A stretch of 64,000 nt of DNA from Exiguobacterium aestuarii (GCF_020171655.1 NZ_JAIVAC010000001.1:1-64000), one strand, 5' to 3'; positions 6,082-17,035 are shown, counted from the first letter of the stretch. Notes: generated from the letters alone by a model not told the origin. Numbers and translations are program-made.

Positions 6082-7869
6082 TTAATGCGCCTCTGTCCAG
6101 ATGATTGCCGGGTAAGCACGGTTGGCGAGTTCGGGGAACGGGCGCGGCGTGTCGGCCCCGAGCCAAACCGCGGTGATGGTTTGATCTGTAAGTCCGACGT
6201 ACCACATATCTTTATTATCGTTTGTTGTCCCTGTCTTTCCTCCGAGGTACTCATAATCACGTTTCACCTTACTCGCGTAACGTCCCGTCCCGTATGTCGT
6301 GACGGTCGCTAAAGCCTTTTTCATCGTAGTCATCGTATCGGGAGACCAGACTGCCTCATCGGTCAAGATAGGCGTCAATGCGGGCTCATCCGTTTTGAAT
6401 GTGATTTGTTTAATCGTATGACCCGACGTATAGACGCCTTTGTTTAAGAATGGTGTGTAGGCGGCCGCAAGCTCTTTCGGAGAGACGCCTTGTGTGAGAC
6501 CACCGAGCGCGCTCGCCAAGTTCTCGTCCTGTTCATCCCATTGACTGAACATCATATCAGCCGTCTCATAGGCTCGTTGCTGATCGATTGTGGAGAAAGC
6601 AGCCAAGGCCGGCGTGTTGTAGGAATAGGCGACCGCATCTTTCAATAACACATCTCCTAACACGCGATTATGACTGTTACCTGGACAATAAGAACCATAG
6701 CAAGCTGGTCGTCCATCGAGAACCGTCTCAAGCGTCGCCCCCGTCTCTTCAATGAATGGGGCGAACACGAGAATCGGTTTGATTGCGGACCCCGGTTGAC
6801 GATAGGCTTGCGTTGCGCGGTTGAATTCACCGACTTGTGTCATTTCCGAATCAACCATCGCCACGATTCGTCCTTGTGGTGTCAGTTCCGTATATCCTCC
6901 GTTTAACCCGGATGGCAACTGACTCATCACTTGCTTCGCTTTCGTCTGTTTGGCCGTCGACAGGTACGTCTCGATCGTCGCTTCGTGCGTCGATAAATAG
7001 TCTCGTGCTTCGGCATCATCCAAATCGTATCGAGAGCGTACTAACTGAATCGCTTCACGAACAACCGTATCCATATAGTCCGGATATTGAATCGTTTGAC
7101 TTCGATAAGCGGCTTGCAGTTTCACACCATGATATTGATCATAGGCGCTTTTTGAGATGGCGCCCGCCTCGAATAGTTGTGTCAAAATCCGGTCTTTTCG
7201 CTCGAAATAAGCATCTGACGGCTTGAGCGGGTCATACAGTGACGGATTGTTCGGTACTGTCAACAAATAGGCGAGTTGGTTCCAGTTGAGGTCGGCGAGC
7301 GGTCTCGAAAAGTATGTATCGGCCGCGGATTGAATACCATAAACATTATGTCCAAAGAAAATAACGTTGCTATAGGCGGTCAAAATTTCTTTTTTGCTAT
7401 AACTTTTTTCTAATGCTCGTGCAATCAATAATTCTTTCACTTTTCGTTCATATGTCCGTTCGTGAGTTAAATAAACATTTCGCGCGAGCTGTTGGGTGAT
7501 CGTGCTTCCACCTTGCACAGATGTCTCGTTCGCGTTATTAATAAATGCCCGGGCAATCCCGCTCAAATCATAGCCGGGATGGGCATTGAATTTTCGGTCT
7601 TCAATGATCATGATGGCTTCTTGAATGTGTTCAGGTAATGCCTTTGGAGAGACGTCATTTCGGCGACCTGCCAAGTAAATCTGCTGTTCGCCACCATTGT
7701 ACGCGAGCGTGATCGCATGCTTCGACGAGAGTGGTTGCTCTGATACCAGTTCTTGTCCCCAAGATAAAATTTCATTTGTCTTTTCGATTTCTTCTTTCAA
7801 AGCATTCGCAAGCGTCAAAGAAGTCGCCAGTAGTCCTGCGAAAAACAAGATTCCAATCCAAGCTCTCAT
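6082..7869 (-). CDS. Class A penicillin-binding protein
   Basis: A bifunctional peptidoglycan synthase: a glycosyltransferase (GT51) polymerises lipid II and a transpeptidase cross-links the stems, outside the membrane. An N-terminal anchor (about residues 4-22) precedes GT51 motifs EDRKFNAHPG, GGSTITQQLARNV and the RKVKE...A segment. Transpeptidase motifs follow in order: SAIK (SxxK, about residue 360), SYN (SxN) and KTGT. At 595 aa it is compact, with no PASTA or FN3 extension after the transpeptidase. It is closest in size to the PbpD/PBP4 type, but the paralogue cannot be assigned. It is divergent from glgC. A TATAAT -10 (plus 7890-7895) and GAGGTGAAACG precede the start. Confidence 0.93.
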   Translation of the reverse strand: MRAWIGILFFAGLLATSLTLANALKEEIEKTNEILSWGQELVSEQPLSSKHAITLAYNGGEQQIYLAGRRNDVSPKALPEHIQEAIMIIEDRKFNAHPGYDLSGIARAFINNANETSVQGGSTITQQLARNVYLTHERTYERKVKELLIARALEKSYSKKEILTAYSNVIFFGHNVYGIQSAADTYFSRPLADLNWNQLAYLLTVPNNPSLYDPLKPSDAYFERKDRILTQLFEAGAISKSAYDQYHGVKLQAAYRSQTIQYPDYMDTVVREAIQLVRSRYDLDDAEARDYLSTHEATIETYLSTAKQTKAKQVMSQLPSGLNGGYTELTPQGRIVAMVDSEMTQVGEFNRATQAYRQPGSAIKPILVFAPFIEETGATLETVLDGRPACYGSYCPGNSHNRVLGDVLLKDAVAYSYNTPALAAFSTIDQQRAYETADMMFSQWDEQDENLASALGGLTQGVSPKELAAAYTPFLNKGVYTSGHTIKQITFKTDEPALTPILTDEAVWSPDTMTTMKKALATVTTYGTGRYASKVKRDYEYLGGKTGTTNDNKDMWYVGLTDQTITAVWLGADTPRPFPELANRAYPAIIWTEAH

Positions 7870-7920
7870 CGTTTCACCTCTTTCTACTCATTATATCGTC
7901 ACATTTACGAAAAAATAAAA

Positions 7921-7936
7921 ATGTAAACGTTATCAT
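7921..7936 (+). promoter_or_regulatory. cre site (CcpA operator) upstream of the glycogen operon
   Basis: All 16 positions match the Bacillus cre consensus WTGNAARCGNWWWCAW (sequence ATGTAAACGTTATCAT). It abuts a TATAAT hexamer at 7936-7941 that is the probable -10 of the glg operon, so CcpA binding would be expected to block that promoter. It could also affect the divergent penicillin-binding protein gene. Regulation is inferred. Confidence 0.8.
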
Positions 7937-8023
7937 ATAATAATTCGAGAAGGAATACTTTAGGAAAGAGCGAAAAAGGGTAAAAGAGGTTGTATATTAC
8001 GATTTTGAGGAGGCTTATTATTT

Positions 8024-9178
8024 ATGAAGCAAGAAATGGTTGCGATGCTCCTTGCGGGAGGAGAAGGAAAACGATTAGGGCCTCTCACGCGAAAAACGGC
8101 GAAGCCTGCCGTTCATTTTGGCGGAAAGTACCGAATCATCGATTTCCCATTGTCAAACTGCACGAACTCGGGAATTACAACAGTCGGGGTGTTGACGCAA
8201 TACGAGCCGCTTGAATTGAATCGTTACTTAGGAATTGGGACGGCATGGGATTTAGATCGTCGTAACGGGGGCTTAGCCATTCTCCCACCTTACCAAGCAC
8301 AGTCGGGGAAAAATTGGTACGAAGGGACAGCGAACGCGATCTATCGTAACTTGAGCTACATCGATGATTACGATCCGGATTACGTTTTGATCCTATCAGG
8401 AGACCACATCTACAAGATGGACTACGAGAAGATGCTCGAAGCCCACAAAGAAAAACAAGCCGATGTGACGATCTCCGTCATGGAAGTGCCTTGGGACGAA
8501 GCTTCACGTTTCGGGATCTTGAACACGGCGGATGACCTTCGCATCAATGAGTTTGAAGAGAAACCTGAAGATCCAAAGAGTAACTTGGCGTCGATGGGGA
8601 TTTATATCTTCAACTGGAGCGTCTTGCGCGAACATTTGATTAAAGATGCGGAAGATGAAACATCAAGCTTTGACTTCGGAAAGAACATTATTCCAAACAC
8701 GCTTCTCCAAGGGCTTGATGTTTTCGCCTATAAATTTAAAGGCTACTGGAAAGACGTTGGAACGATTCAATCGCTTTGGGAAGCAAATATGGACCTTCTT
8801 GAGGAAGAACCACCATTCGATTTATATGACCCGAACTGGAAAATCTATTCGGTTAACCCGAATCAGACACCGCAATATATTGGAAAAGATGCATGCGTCG
8901 AACAGTCTGTGATCAATGAAGGGTGTCATATTGAAGGAGAAGTACAACATTCGGTTCTATTCTATGACGTTCGTGTCGGCGAAGGATCGCTCGTGAAAGA
9001 CTCGGTCATCATGCCGGGGGCTAGAATCGGGAAGGATGTAACAATTCACAGAGCCATTGTCGCAAGCTGTGCAGTCATTGAAGACGGCGCGACAGTCGGT
9101 GAGCCGGGTGGTGAAATCGTTGTTATTGAACCACACGAAAACATTGAAAGCGGCACCGTCTTCAAACAACGAGTTTGA
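8024..9178 (+). CDS. glgC: Glucose-1-phosphate adenylyltransferase, catalytic subunit
   Basis: GlgC makes ADP-glucose from glucose 1-phosphate and ATP, the committed step of bacterial glycogen synthesis. The nucleotidyltransferase signature [14 protein letters not shown] is at residues 9-22, the sugar-binding region includes DHIYKMDY, and the C-terminal third has the left-handed beta-helix hexapeptide pattern ([14 protein letters not shown] and following). Length (384 aa) is typical. It is the first gene of glgC-glgD-glgA-glgP, preceded by GAGGAGG and a 5' leader of about 75 nt from the promoter next to the cre site. In Bacillus it works as a heteromer with GlgD. Confidence 0.96.
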   Translation: MKQEMVAMLLAGGEGKRLGPLTRKTAKPAVHFGGKYRIIDFPLSNCTNSGITTVGVLTQYEPLELNRYLGIGTAWDLDRRNGGLAILPPYQAQSGKNWYEGTANAIYRNLSYIDDYDPDYVLILSGDHIYKMDYEKMLEAHKEKQADVTISVMEVPWDEASRFGILNTADDLRINEFEEKPEDPKSNLASMGIYIFNWSVLREHLIKDAEDETSSFDFGKNIIPNTLLQGLDVFAYKFKGYWKDVGTIQSLWEANMDLLEEEPPFDLYDPNWKIYSVNPNQTPQYIGKDACVEQSVINEGCHIEGEVQHSVLFYDVRVGEGSLVKDSVIMPGARIGKDVTIHRAIVASCAVIEDGATVGEPGGEIVVIEPHENIESGTVFKQRV

Positions 9179-9212
9179 TACGAGTAAAGAGACACGCAAG
9201 GAGGCGTTACTG

Positions 9213-10313
9213 TTGACGAACGATTTATTAGGGGTCATTAACTTAGGCACGGAGCAAGGTCTGTTTCCGGAATTCACAGGTCATCGCAATTTAGCAGCGG
9301 TTCCATTTTCGGGACGTTATCGTCTAATTGATTTCACGTTAACGAATATGATTACACAAAACATCAGTCAAGTGGGAATCTTCACGTTAGACAAGTACCG
9401 CTCGTTGATGGACCATCTCGGATCAGGAAAAGAATGGGACTTGGACCGTTCACAAGGGGGACTACACATTTTCCCGCCTGCCTTAAAACCTGACGGGGAA
9501 GCATATCTCGGTGACTTGGCCAACTTCTCGATGCACCGTGAACATTTCATTCGCAGCAAACAGCCGTATGTCGTTATTACGGGATCGAATGTGTTGACGA
9601 CAATCGACTATAACGACATGCTCGAACATCACAAGTCGATGGGAGCAGACATCACACTTGCCTATACGACTCACGAACAGAAGTGCGGCTACTGTCGTCC
9701 GATTCGCCTTGGTGAGAACGACCGTGTCGTCGGCGTGTCAGAACGCGGCTTTTCACCAGATGATGAGTACGCTTATACAGAAACCATCATCATGTCGAAA
9801 AATCTCTTTATGCGTCTCGTCGATGAAGCGACGTCTAAAGGAGAATATGATTTGTTAGATGGTGTTATTCGTCCGCAGCTCCATCGGTTGCATGTTCACG
9901 GCTACCATTATGTCGGGAAAATGCAAGTCATTCATTCGGTGCTCTCTTACTATAACGAAAGCATGCGATTGCTTCGTGGGGAAGGAATCATCTATGATTT
10001 CCCACATATTTATACAAAGATTAAGCATGAACCACCGACTCGTTATTTGAAAGGTGCGAAAGTGAATGAAGCGCTCGTGGCGAACGGGTGTAAGATTCAT
10101 GGAGAAGTTCAAAACAGTATTCTCTTCCGTGGTGTTCAAGTGAGTAAGCACGCACGCGTGAAAAACTCAATCATTTCGTCGAAGTCAATTATTGAAGAAG
10201 GCGCTGTCGTCGAAAATGCGATTCTTGATAAAGAAGTCGTCGTAAAACGGGGGCAAGTCATCCGAGGTACAATCGACGAACCGATTGTCATCGCAAAACG
10301 AACAGTGGTGTGA
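9213..10313 (+). CDS. glgD: Glucose-1-phosphate adenylyltransferase, GlgD subunit
   Basis: GlgD is the regulatory paralogue of GlgC found in Firmicutes. It keeps the nucleotidyltransferase fold and the C-terminal beta-helix, but the glycine-rich loop of GlgC is degenerate ([17 protein letters not shown] instead of [12 protein letters not shown]), as expected for a non-catalytic partner. The start is TTG 9213: AAGGAGG lies 8 nt upstream and the protein then begins [10 protein letters not shown] like its relatives. Longer in-frame extensions would run back into glgC. The product is 366 aa. Confidence 0.93.
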   Translation: MTNDLLGVINLGTEQGLFPEFTGHRNLAAVPFSGRYRLIDFTLTNMITQNISQVGIFTLDKYRSLMDHLGSGKEWDLDRSQGGLHIFPPALKPDGEAYLGDLANFSMHREHFIRSKQPYVVITGSNVLTTIDYNDMLEHHKSMGADITLAYTTHEQKCGYCRPIRLGENDRVVGVSERGFSPDDEYAYTETIIMSKNLFMRLVDEATSKGEYDLLDGVIRPQLHRLHVHGYHYVGKMQVIHSVLSYYNESMRLLRGEGIIYDFPHIYTKIKHEPPTRYLKGAKVNEALVANGCKIHGEVQNSILFRGVQVSKHARVKNSIISSKSIIEEGAVVENAILDKEVVVKRGQVIRGTIDEPIVIAKRTVV

Positions 10314-10323
10314 GGAGGATTTT

Positions 10324-11757
10324 ATGAAAATTTGGTATGTTGCTTCAGAAGCGGCACCGTTCATGAAAACGGGGGGGCTCGCCGACGTTGTCGGTTCGCT
10401 CCCTCAAGCGGTGGCGGATTTAGGAGAAGAAGTGAGTGTCGTCATGCCGAAATATGGCTCGATTGCTGCTGAATATGTGGACGAGATGGAGTATTTATTT
10501 GACCTCATCGTTCCGGTCGGTTGGCGGAAGCAATTCGGTGCGGTCTTGAAATTAGAGCGAGACGGCATCACGTATTACTTCATCGATAACGAATACTACT
10601 TTAAACGTGACGGTGTCTTATATGGGCACTTTGATGATGCGGAACGCTTCGCCTTCTTCTCACGGGCGGTCCTTGAGATGATTGGAAAGATGGAAGAAGT
10701 GCCTGATGTCCTTCATTGCCACGACTGGCAGACCGGCATTTTACCGGCCTTTCTACGAATTCACTATCAACATATTGAAGCGTATCAACACATTCGTACG
10801 GTCTATACCATCCATAACCTGCAATACCAAGGGATTTTCCCGGAAGAGATTCTCGGTGAACTATTACAATTCGGTCATGAACATTTTACGGCCGAAGGAA
10901 TTCAACATAACGGTCTTGTCAATTACATGAAAGCTGGAATTGTTCATTCCGATCAAATCACGACCGTCAGCCCCTCATACCGTGACGAAATCATGGAACC
11001 GTATTACGGGGAAGGTTTGGACGGGGCACTCCGTCATCGCGCGGTTGACGTTCGAGGGATTTTAAACGGCATCGATTTAGCGACGAACGATCCAAGTACA
11101 GATGCGCGAATCGAACAGACGTATAACCTCGATACGTACAAAGAAGGGAAACTTGCGAATAAACGGGCGTTACAAGAACGACTCGGTCTAGAAGTACGAG
11201 ATGACGTCATGCTCATCGGGTTCGTCAGCCGCCTTGTCGACCAAAAAGGGCTCGATTTAATCAATGGCGTATTTGAAGAACTCGGTCAACTGCCATGCCA
11301 ATTCGCATTCCTTGGTTCAGGACAACCAGAATATGAAGGAATCGTTCACGAGATGACAGCAGCACATCCAGGGAAAGTGGGCTCTTATATCGGTTTTGAC
11401 ATCGAACTCGCTCACTTGATTTACGCTGGATCGGATGCTTTTTTAATGCCGTCACGTTTTGAGCCGTGTGGACTCAGTCAATTGATTTCGATGCGTTATG
11501 GAACGTTACCGATCGTCCGTGAGACGGGTGGACTTCGTGACACGGTTAAGCCATATAACGAATTCACACAGGAAGGGACCGGATTCGGGTTCATGAACTA
11601 TAATGCTCATGAGATGCTGGCAACGATCGAAAAAGCGATTCGTGTCTTCTATGAGAAAGAAAATTGGCATGCCCTCGTCCATCAGGCGATGACCGCGGAC
11701 TTTAGCTGGAAACAATCCGCCAAGCAATATCGTGAGTTATATCATTTATTCGCATGA
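10324..11757 (+). CDS. glgA: Glycogen synthase (ADP-glucose)
   Basis: A GT5-family glycosyltransferase extending alpha-1,4-glucan from ADP-glucose. The N-terminal [13 protein letters not shown] motif (residues 15-27) holds the ADP-glucose-binding lysine. The C-terminal [25 protein letters not shown] region, given here only by its key parts, carries the catalytic E-X7-E pattern. The product is 477 aa, the normal length. ATG 10324 follows GAGGAGG just after the glgD stop; an earlier in-frame start would overlap glgD. Confidence 0.96.
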   Translation: MKIWYVASEAAPFMKTGGLADVVGSLPQAVADLGEEVSVVMPKYGSIAAEYVDEMEYLFDLIVPVGWRKQFGAVLKLERDGITYYFIDNEYYFKRDGVLYGHFDDAERFAFFSRAVLEMIGKMEEVPDVLHCHDWQTGILPAFLRIHYQHIEAYQHIRTVYTIHNLQYQGIFPEEILGELLQFGHEHFTAEGIQHNGLVNYMKAGIVHSDQITTVSPSYRDEIMEPYYGEGLDGALRHRAVDVRGILNGIDLATNDPSTDARIEQTYNLDTYKEGKLANKRALQERLGLEVRDDVMLIGFVSRLVDQKGLDLINGVFEELGQLPCQFAFLGSGQPEYEGIVHEMTAAHPGKVGSYIGFDIELAHLIYAGSDAFLMPSRFEPCGLSQLISMRYGTLPIVRETGGLRDTVKPYNEFTQEGTGFGFMNYNAHEMLATIEKAIRVFYEKENWHALVHQAMTADFSWKQSAKQYRELYHLFA

Positions 11758-11779
11758 GTGGAAGGAGCTAACTTGATTT

Positions 11780-14212
11780 ATGTTCACAGATAAACAGAGC
11801 TTTGTCGACGCGTTTAAAGAACGATTCATCGCATTAAATGGGAAGTCGATCGAGGATGGGACAGAGCAGGAAGTGTATCAAACCTTGGCAACGATGGTGC
11901 GCGAACAAGCCATGCCAAAATGGATCCACACGCGAGACCGTCAAGAAGAAAAACATAGTAAACAAGTCATCTACTTCTCGCTTGAATTTCTATTAGGTCG
12001 ATTCCTGTATAACAACTTGTTGAGTCTCGACGTGTTAGAGCTCGTCAAAGAAGGACTCGAAGATCTTGGATACGACATCACGGACATCACGGAGATCGAG
12101 CCAGAACCGGGACTTGGGAACGGGGGACTTGGCCGCTTAGCAGCCTGCTTCCTCGATTCATTGGCCGCGCTCAGTTTACCTGGACACGGAAACGGGATCC
12201 GTTACCGCTATGGTCTCTTCAAACAAAAGATTGTTGATGGGTATCAAGTCGAGTTACCGGACAACTGGCTACGTGACGGCAATATGTGGGAGACGAGACG
12301 TCAGGATAAAGCGGTCGATATCAATTTCGGTGGCTGGATTGAGATGAAGCAAATCGGAGACCGGTTACGCGTCGTCCATCATCCGGATGAAGTCGTAAGA
12401 GCGGTACCTTACGATATGCCGATTATCGGCTATCAAAATGACGTCGTGAATACGTTACGTCTTTGGAACGCGGAGTCGCCGCTTGACGATGAGGCGTATT
12501 TAGAGAAAACGAAAGGGACGTACAAAGACTTGTTGCGATACAAACAGTCGATTGCGACCATTTCGGAATTTTTATATCCAGATGATACGACGTATGAAGG
12601 AAAAGTACTGCGTTTGAAACAACAGTATTTCTTTGTGTCGGCGGGGATTCAATCGATGCTTGCTTCCTATGTGAAGCGGAATAAGTCGCTCAAACAATTA
12701 GGTGACCATTATGCGATTCATATTAACGACACGCACCCGGTTGTTGCGATTCCTGAATTGATGCGAATCTTGATGGATGAGCATGGGTACGGTTGGGACG
12801 AGGCGTGGCGCATCACGAAGAGCGTCATGTCGTTCACGAACCATACGCTACTCGCCGAAGCGCTAGAGAAATGGCCGGTCGAGATGTATCAACGGCTATT
12901 ACCTCGTGTGTATCAAATTATCGAGGAAATCAATCGACGTTTCTGTCGGGATGTGTTGGTCAACTATCCTCATCTGGAATCACATATGGGGGAAATCGCA
13001 ATCGTATCGAATGAGCACATCAACATGGCCAACTTGGCTGTCGTCGGCTCTCATTCGACGAACGGGGTTGCCCAGATCCATACCGATATTTTAAAACAGC
13101 GCGAGATGCGTTACTTATATGAGATGTTCCCACTACGCTTCAACAACAAAACGAACGGGATCACACATCGACGTTGGCTCTTGAAATCGAATCCGCGACT
13201 GTCTGACGCGATCACGGAAGCGATTGGACCGTCATGGGTCGAACACCCGAACGACTTGGAAAAGTTGATGGGTGTCTCGAAAGATAAGAGCTTCCAAGAA
13301 ACCGTGATGGATGTGAAACAACAAAATAAATTTGATTTGGCTGCTTATATCCAGGAGGAGACGGGAGAGGTCGTTGACCCGCATTCCATTTTTGACGTTC
13401 AAGTTAAGCGTCTCCACGCCTATAAGCGTCAGCTTTTAAATGCACTTCATATCCATGCGCTTTACTTGAAGATTCAAGCGGATCCAACGTTTACGATGGT
13501 TCCTCGTACGTTCATTTTTGGCGCCAAGGCGGCACCGGGGTACTATTACGCGAAGGAAATCATTCGCTACATCAATGCCCTCGCTACGTTGATCAATAAA
13601 GATAAGCGGGCGAGCCAATTCATTAAAGTCATCTTCCTTGAGAACTATCGTGTCTCGATGGCGGAACGTATTTTCCCAGGTTCTGACTTGAGCGAACAAA
13701 TCTCGACAGCGAGCTATGAGGCGTCGGGTACCGGAAACATGAAGTTCATGATGAACGGTGCGTTGACAATCGGGACGTTAGACGGTGCGAATATCGAGAT
13801 TCGTGACGCGGTCGGAGACGATCATATCTTTATTTTTGGGTTATCCCCACAAGAAGTCATGAACTATAAAAAGTTCGGAGGATACCATGCGGCGGAAATT
13901 TATCATGCCCACCAAGAAATTAAAGATGTGGTCGATGGTCTCGTCAACGGTACATTCGATAAGGTCGGCGAATATCAGTTCCAGTCGATTTTCGACTCAC
14001 TCCTCGTCTATAACGATGATTTCCTCGTATTGAAAGACTTCATCTCCTATATGCGAGCACAGCGACGCGTCGACGAAGTCTTCAGCGACCGTCCGCGTTG
14101 GGCAGAGAGCTCAATCGTCAACACGGCAAAATCAGGAATCTTCTCGAGCGACCGTACCATTACGGAATATGCAAACGCAGTCTGGAACATTAAACCGACG
14201 AGCGTCAAATAA
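11780..14212 (+). CDS. glgP: Glycogen phosphorylase
   Basis: A PLP-dependent phosphorylase releasing glucose 1-phosphate from glycogen. Key segments are EPEPGLGNGGLGRLAACFLDS split around residue 115, NDTHP, and the PLP-lysine motif GTGNMKF near residue 652. At 810 aa it matches GT35 enzymes. It is the last gene of the operon, 22 nt after glgA, so synthesis and mobilisation are made from the same transcript. Its product feeds the phosphoglucomutase encoded at 15182. Confidence 0.96.
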   Translation: MFTDKQSFVDAFKERFIALNGKSIEDGTEQEVYQTLATMVREQAMPKWIHTRDRQEEKHSKQVIYFSLEFLLGRFLYNNLLSLDVLELVKEGLEDLGYDITDITEIEPEPGLGNGGLGRLAACFLDSLAALSLPGHGNGIRYRYGLFKQKIVDGYQVELPDNWLRDGNMWETRRQDKAVDINFGGWIEMKQIGDRLRVVHHPDEVVRAVPYDMPIIGYQNDVVNTLRLWNAESPLDDEAYLEKTKGTYKDLLRYKQSIATISEFLYPDDTTYEGKVLRLKQQYFFVSAGIQSMLASYVKRNKSLKQLGDHYAIHINDTHPVVAIPELMRILMDEHGYGWDEAWRITKSVMSFTNHTLLAEALEKWPVEMYQRLLPRVYQIIEEINRRFCRDVLVNYPHLESHMGEIAIVSNEHINMANLAVVGSHSTNGVAQIHTDILKQREMRYLYEMFPLRFNNKTNGITHRRWLLKSNPRLSDAITEAIGPSWVEHPNDLEKLMGVSKDKSFQETVMDVKQQNKFDLAAYIQEETGEVVDPHSIFDVQVKRLHAYKRQLLNALHIHALYLKIQADPTFTMVPRTFIFGAKAAPGYYYAKEIIRYINALATLINKDKRASQFIKVIFLENYRVSMAERIFPGSDLSEQISTASYEASGTGNMKFMMNGALTIGTLDGANIEIRDAVGDDHIFIFGLSPQEVMNYKKFGGYHAAEIYHAHQEIKDVVDGLVNGTFDKVGEYQFQSIFDSLLVYNDDFLVLKDFISYMRAQRRVDEVFSDRPRWAESSIVNTAKSGIFSSDRTITEYANAVWNIKPTSVK

Positions 14213-14249
14213 AGATTATTTTGGAATAGCATTAACTTCGGTGTAAAAT

Positions 14250-14287
14250 GAAAACGATCCACCCGTTACGGGTGGACCTCGTTTTCT
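14250..14287. terminator. Bidirectional terminator, overlapping a CDS end
   Basis: Hairpin GAAAACGA...CCACCC / GGGTGG...CGTTTTC after glgP. Its 3' arm lies within the last codons of the convergent sulfurtransferase gene. Confidence 0.85.
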
Positions 14288-15081
14288 GGATAGCTGATCC
14301 AGTCAGAATAGGATCCGGGATAAAGTCGAACATCGTCTTTCCCAAGAGCGTGCAGCGCCAGAATATTGACGCAGGCGGTCACGCCGCTACCGCAATAAAA
14401 AATTGGATTTTCCACGGTAAGGACGTCTTTATAAAGTTCTTTTAAATCGTGAAAATCTTCTAATGTGCCTAGCTCGGTGATGGCTTCGGCATAAGAACAG
14501 AGTAATGCGTTTGGGATATGGCCTGCCTTTTGGTCAATCGGTTCATGTGTCCCGTTAAAGCGATCCTCTGTTCGCGAATCATAGAGTGAACCGCTCGTAG
14601 CGGCTTTTACTTCTTCGAGTGTCGCGATCATGTCATCTTGAAAATCTGGGGCATAGTCACTCGCTGGGTAGTTCGGCACGTCGGTCGTGGTCTCACCGCA
14701 ATAAGTGATGCCGGATTGGATACCGCCTTCTAGGACGACGACCCGTTCGTGACCGGCCCACTTGAAGAGCCACCACGCACGAGCTGCGAATGGGAAGCCA
14801 TCATCATAAATGACGACCAAATCTTCTTTTTTCAAGCCGATGCGACGGAGTGTTGCCGTCCACGCTTCTTTTGAAGGAAGCGGGTGACGTCCGCCATGTT
14901 CGCCGAGCGGACCGGACAAGTCTTCCATCAAATCGAGAAAGACGGCGTTCGGAAGGTGTCCCTTTCGGTAGACATATTTACCATAGGACGCGTCGTTTAG
15001 CGAATATCGGCAATCGATGAAACGAATCGAGTTCGTATGCACGATTTGTTTTAATTCTTGGGCACGCATTGTTGGAAACAT
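14266..15081 (-). CDS. Sulfurtransferase, tandem rhodanese type
   Basis: Two rhodanese domains: an inactive N-terminal one (about residues 5-125) and a catalytic C-terminal one with the active-site loop CGSGVTA near residue 232. Enzymes of this layout move sulfur from thiosulfate or 3-mercaptopyruvate to cyanide or thiol acceptors. The CGSGVTA loop fits mercaptopyruvate-type enzymes, but the substrate cannot be settled from sequence. Start ATG 15081 follows GAGGTGA; an in-frame GTG at 15090 overlaps that site. The product is 271 aa. It is convergent with glgP. Confidence 0.9.
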   Translation of the reverse strand: MFPTMRAQELKQIVHTNSIRFIDCRYSLNDASYGKYVYRKGHLPNAVFLDLMEDLSGPLGEHGGRHPLPSKEAWTATLRRIGLKKEDLVVIYDDGFPFAARAWWLFKWAGHERVVVLEGGIQSGITYCGETTTDVPNYPASDYAPDFQDDMIATLEEVKAATSGSLYDSRTEDRFNGTHEPIDQKAGHIPNALLCSYAEAITELGTLEDFHDLKELYKDVLTVENPIFYCGSGVTACVNILALHALGKDDVRLYPGSYSDWISYPENEVHP

Positions 15082-15181
15082 TAATATCACCTCGAGGTTT
15101 CGTTACTCTCATCGTATACAAGATGGAAGCAATTGGCGAGTACTTCGATTGAATTTTTTGAGGGTGAAAGGGGAATGAATC

Positions 15182-16909
15182 ATGACATGGCAACAAACGT
15201 ATGACCGTTGGAATCAATTTGAAGGACTTGAGCCGCATTTACGAGCGGAACTTGAGGAACTCGCAAAAGATGAGACAACGTTAGAAGACGCATTTTATAA
15301 GACGCTTGAGTTCGGGACAGGCGGAATGCGCGGAGAAATCGGACCGGGTGCGAACCGAATGAACGTATACACGATTCGAAAAGCGTCACAAGGCTTTGCT
15401 GACTTTATCGCAGCTTCGGGAGAAGAAGCGAAACGTCACGGCGTCGTGATCGCCCATGATTCGCGCCACTTTTCACCAGAGTTTGCATTAGAGGCGGCAC
15501 GGACGCTTGCGTCAAACGGAATCAAGACATACTTGTTCCCAAGTTTGCGCGCCACACCGGAACTCTCGTTTGCCGTACGTCACTTGAATGCGTTCGGTGG
15601 TATTGTCATCACGGCGAGTCATAACCCGCCTGAATACAACGGGTTCAAAGTGTATGGGGCAGACGGTGGACAGCTTCCGCCAGCAGAAGCAGATGAACTC
15701 GTCAGTTACGTCAATGCGATTGAAGATGAGTTGAAGATTGATATCGAAGATGAGGCGGCGCTTCGTCAAACAGGACTACTCGTCACAGTGGACCCATCTG
15801 TCGATGAAGCGTATATGGAAGCACTCCAGTCGATTCGGATTCATCGTGACGTACAGGACAGTCCCCTTCAAATCGTGTATTCGCCACTCCATGGGACGGG
15901 ACGCCGTCCGGTCATGGAAGGATTGAAAGCGTATGGGTTTGACCATGTGACGATTGTAGAGGAGCAAGCAGAACCAGATGGTGCTTTCCCAACCGTCAGT
16001 TATCCGAATCCAGAAGAAAAAGCTGCGTTTAAACTGGCGATGGAATATGGGGATCGTGTCGGGGCCGATTTGCTCATGGCGACCGACCCGGATGCAGACC
16101 GTGTCGGCTTGACAGTACGTGGACGTGACGGGGAATGGTTCGTCTTGACTGGTAACCAGACAGGTGCGCTCTTGATGGATTATATCTTGTCACAGAAGAG
16201 TGAGACGGGAACACTCCCATCGAACGGTTTCGTCGCCAAGACGATTGTCACGTCAGAACTCGGGGCTGCGATTGCGAAAGCATACGGCGTGCATCTTGAG
16301 AACACGTTGACAGGATTCAAGTTCATCGGTGAGAAAATCAAGCAATATGAAGAATCAGGCGAATATGAATTCCTCTTTGGCTATGAAGAAAGCTACGGTT
16401 ATTTGATTGGTGACTTCTGCCGTGACAAAGATGCTGTCCAGGCTTGCTTACTCGCAGCGGAGATGGCGGCATATCATAAACAGCATGGCCGTACGCTTTA
16501 TGATGCTTTGCAGTCGATTTATGAGAAGTACGGTTTCTATGAAGAGTCATTACAGTCGATGACGTTGAAAGGGAAAGCCGGTCTCGAACAAATCGGGCGT
16601 ATGATGGAAGCGTTCCGTGCCAATCCACCGAAAGAAGTCGGGGGATATGAAGTCGTGCGTTTCGAGGACTATAAGAAGCAAGTGGCGACTGACTTACGGA
16701 CGAACACGTCTGAAGCGATCGAATTGCCATCATCGAACGTATTGAAATTCGTCTTTGCCGACGGGTCTTGGTTCTGCCTTCGCCCATCTGGCACAGAACC
16801 GAAAATCAAGTTTTACTTTAGTGTGCATGCGGATCGCGCCGAGAAGACGACAGCGAAACGTGAAGCGATTGAAGCGGACGTCATGAAACAGGCGAAAGCC
16901 ATCGATTGA
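15182..16909 (+). CDS. pgcA: Phosphoglucomutase
   Basis: An alpha-D-phosphohexomutase interconverting glucose 1-phosphate and glucose 6-phosphate, so it links the glycogen genes upstream with glycolysis and with UDP-glucose for envelope polymers. The catalytic phosphoserine motif TASHNPPEYNG is near residues 143-153, the metal-binding loop DPDADRVG near 302-309, and the C-terminal phosphate-binding RPSGTEPKIKFY near residue 535. The product is 575 aa, like Bacillus PgcA. It is monocistronic, with a terminator 7 nt after the stop. Confidence 0.95.
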   Translation: MTWQQTYDRWNQFEGLEPHLRAELEELAKDETTLEDAFYKTLEFGTGGMRGEIGPGANRMNVYTIRKASQGFADFIAASGEEAKRHGVVIAHDSRHFSPEFALEAARTLASNGIKTYLFPSLRATPELSFAVRHLNAFGGIVITASHNPPEYNGFKVYGADGGQLPPAEADELVSYVNAIEDELKIDIEDEAALRQTGLLVTVDPSVDEAYMEALQSIRIHRDVQDSPLQIVYSPLHGTGRRPVMEGLKAYGFDHVTIVEEQAEPDGAFPTVSYPNPEEKAAFKLAMEYGDRVGADLLMATDPDADRVGLTVRGRDGEWFVLTGNQTGALLMDYILSQKSETGTLPSNGFVAKTIVTSELGAAIAKAYGVHLENTLTGFKFIGEKIKQYEESGEYEFLFGYEESYGYLIGDFCRDKDAVQACLLAAEMAAYHKQHGRTLYDALQSIYEKYGFYEESLQSMTLKGKAGLEQIGRMMEAFRANPPKEVGGYEVVRFEDYKKQVATDLRTNTSEAIELPSSNVLKFVFADGSWFCLRPSGTEPKIKFYFSVHADRAEKTTAKREAIEADVMKQAKAID

Positions 16910-16915
16910 TGAGAG

Positions 16916-16946
16916 ACATCACTCTAGCGATAGGGTGATGTTTTTT
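16916..16946 (+). terminator. Terminator of pgcA
   Basis: Stem ACATCACTCT/AGGGTGATGT followed by a T run. Confidence 0.88.
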
Positions 16947-17035
16947 GTTTGACATGAAGACATCACGCCAGTATGATGAGGTTATTGTTTAAAACCGTGT
17001 AATCATATAAGGATTATAGGAAAGGCGGAATCATC

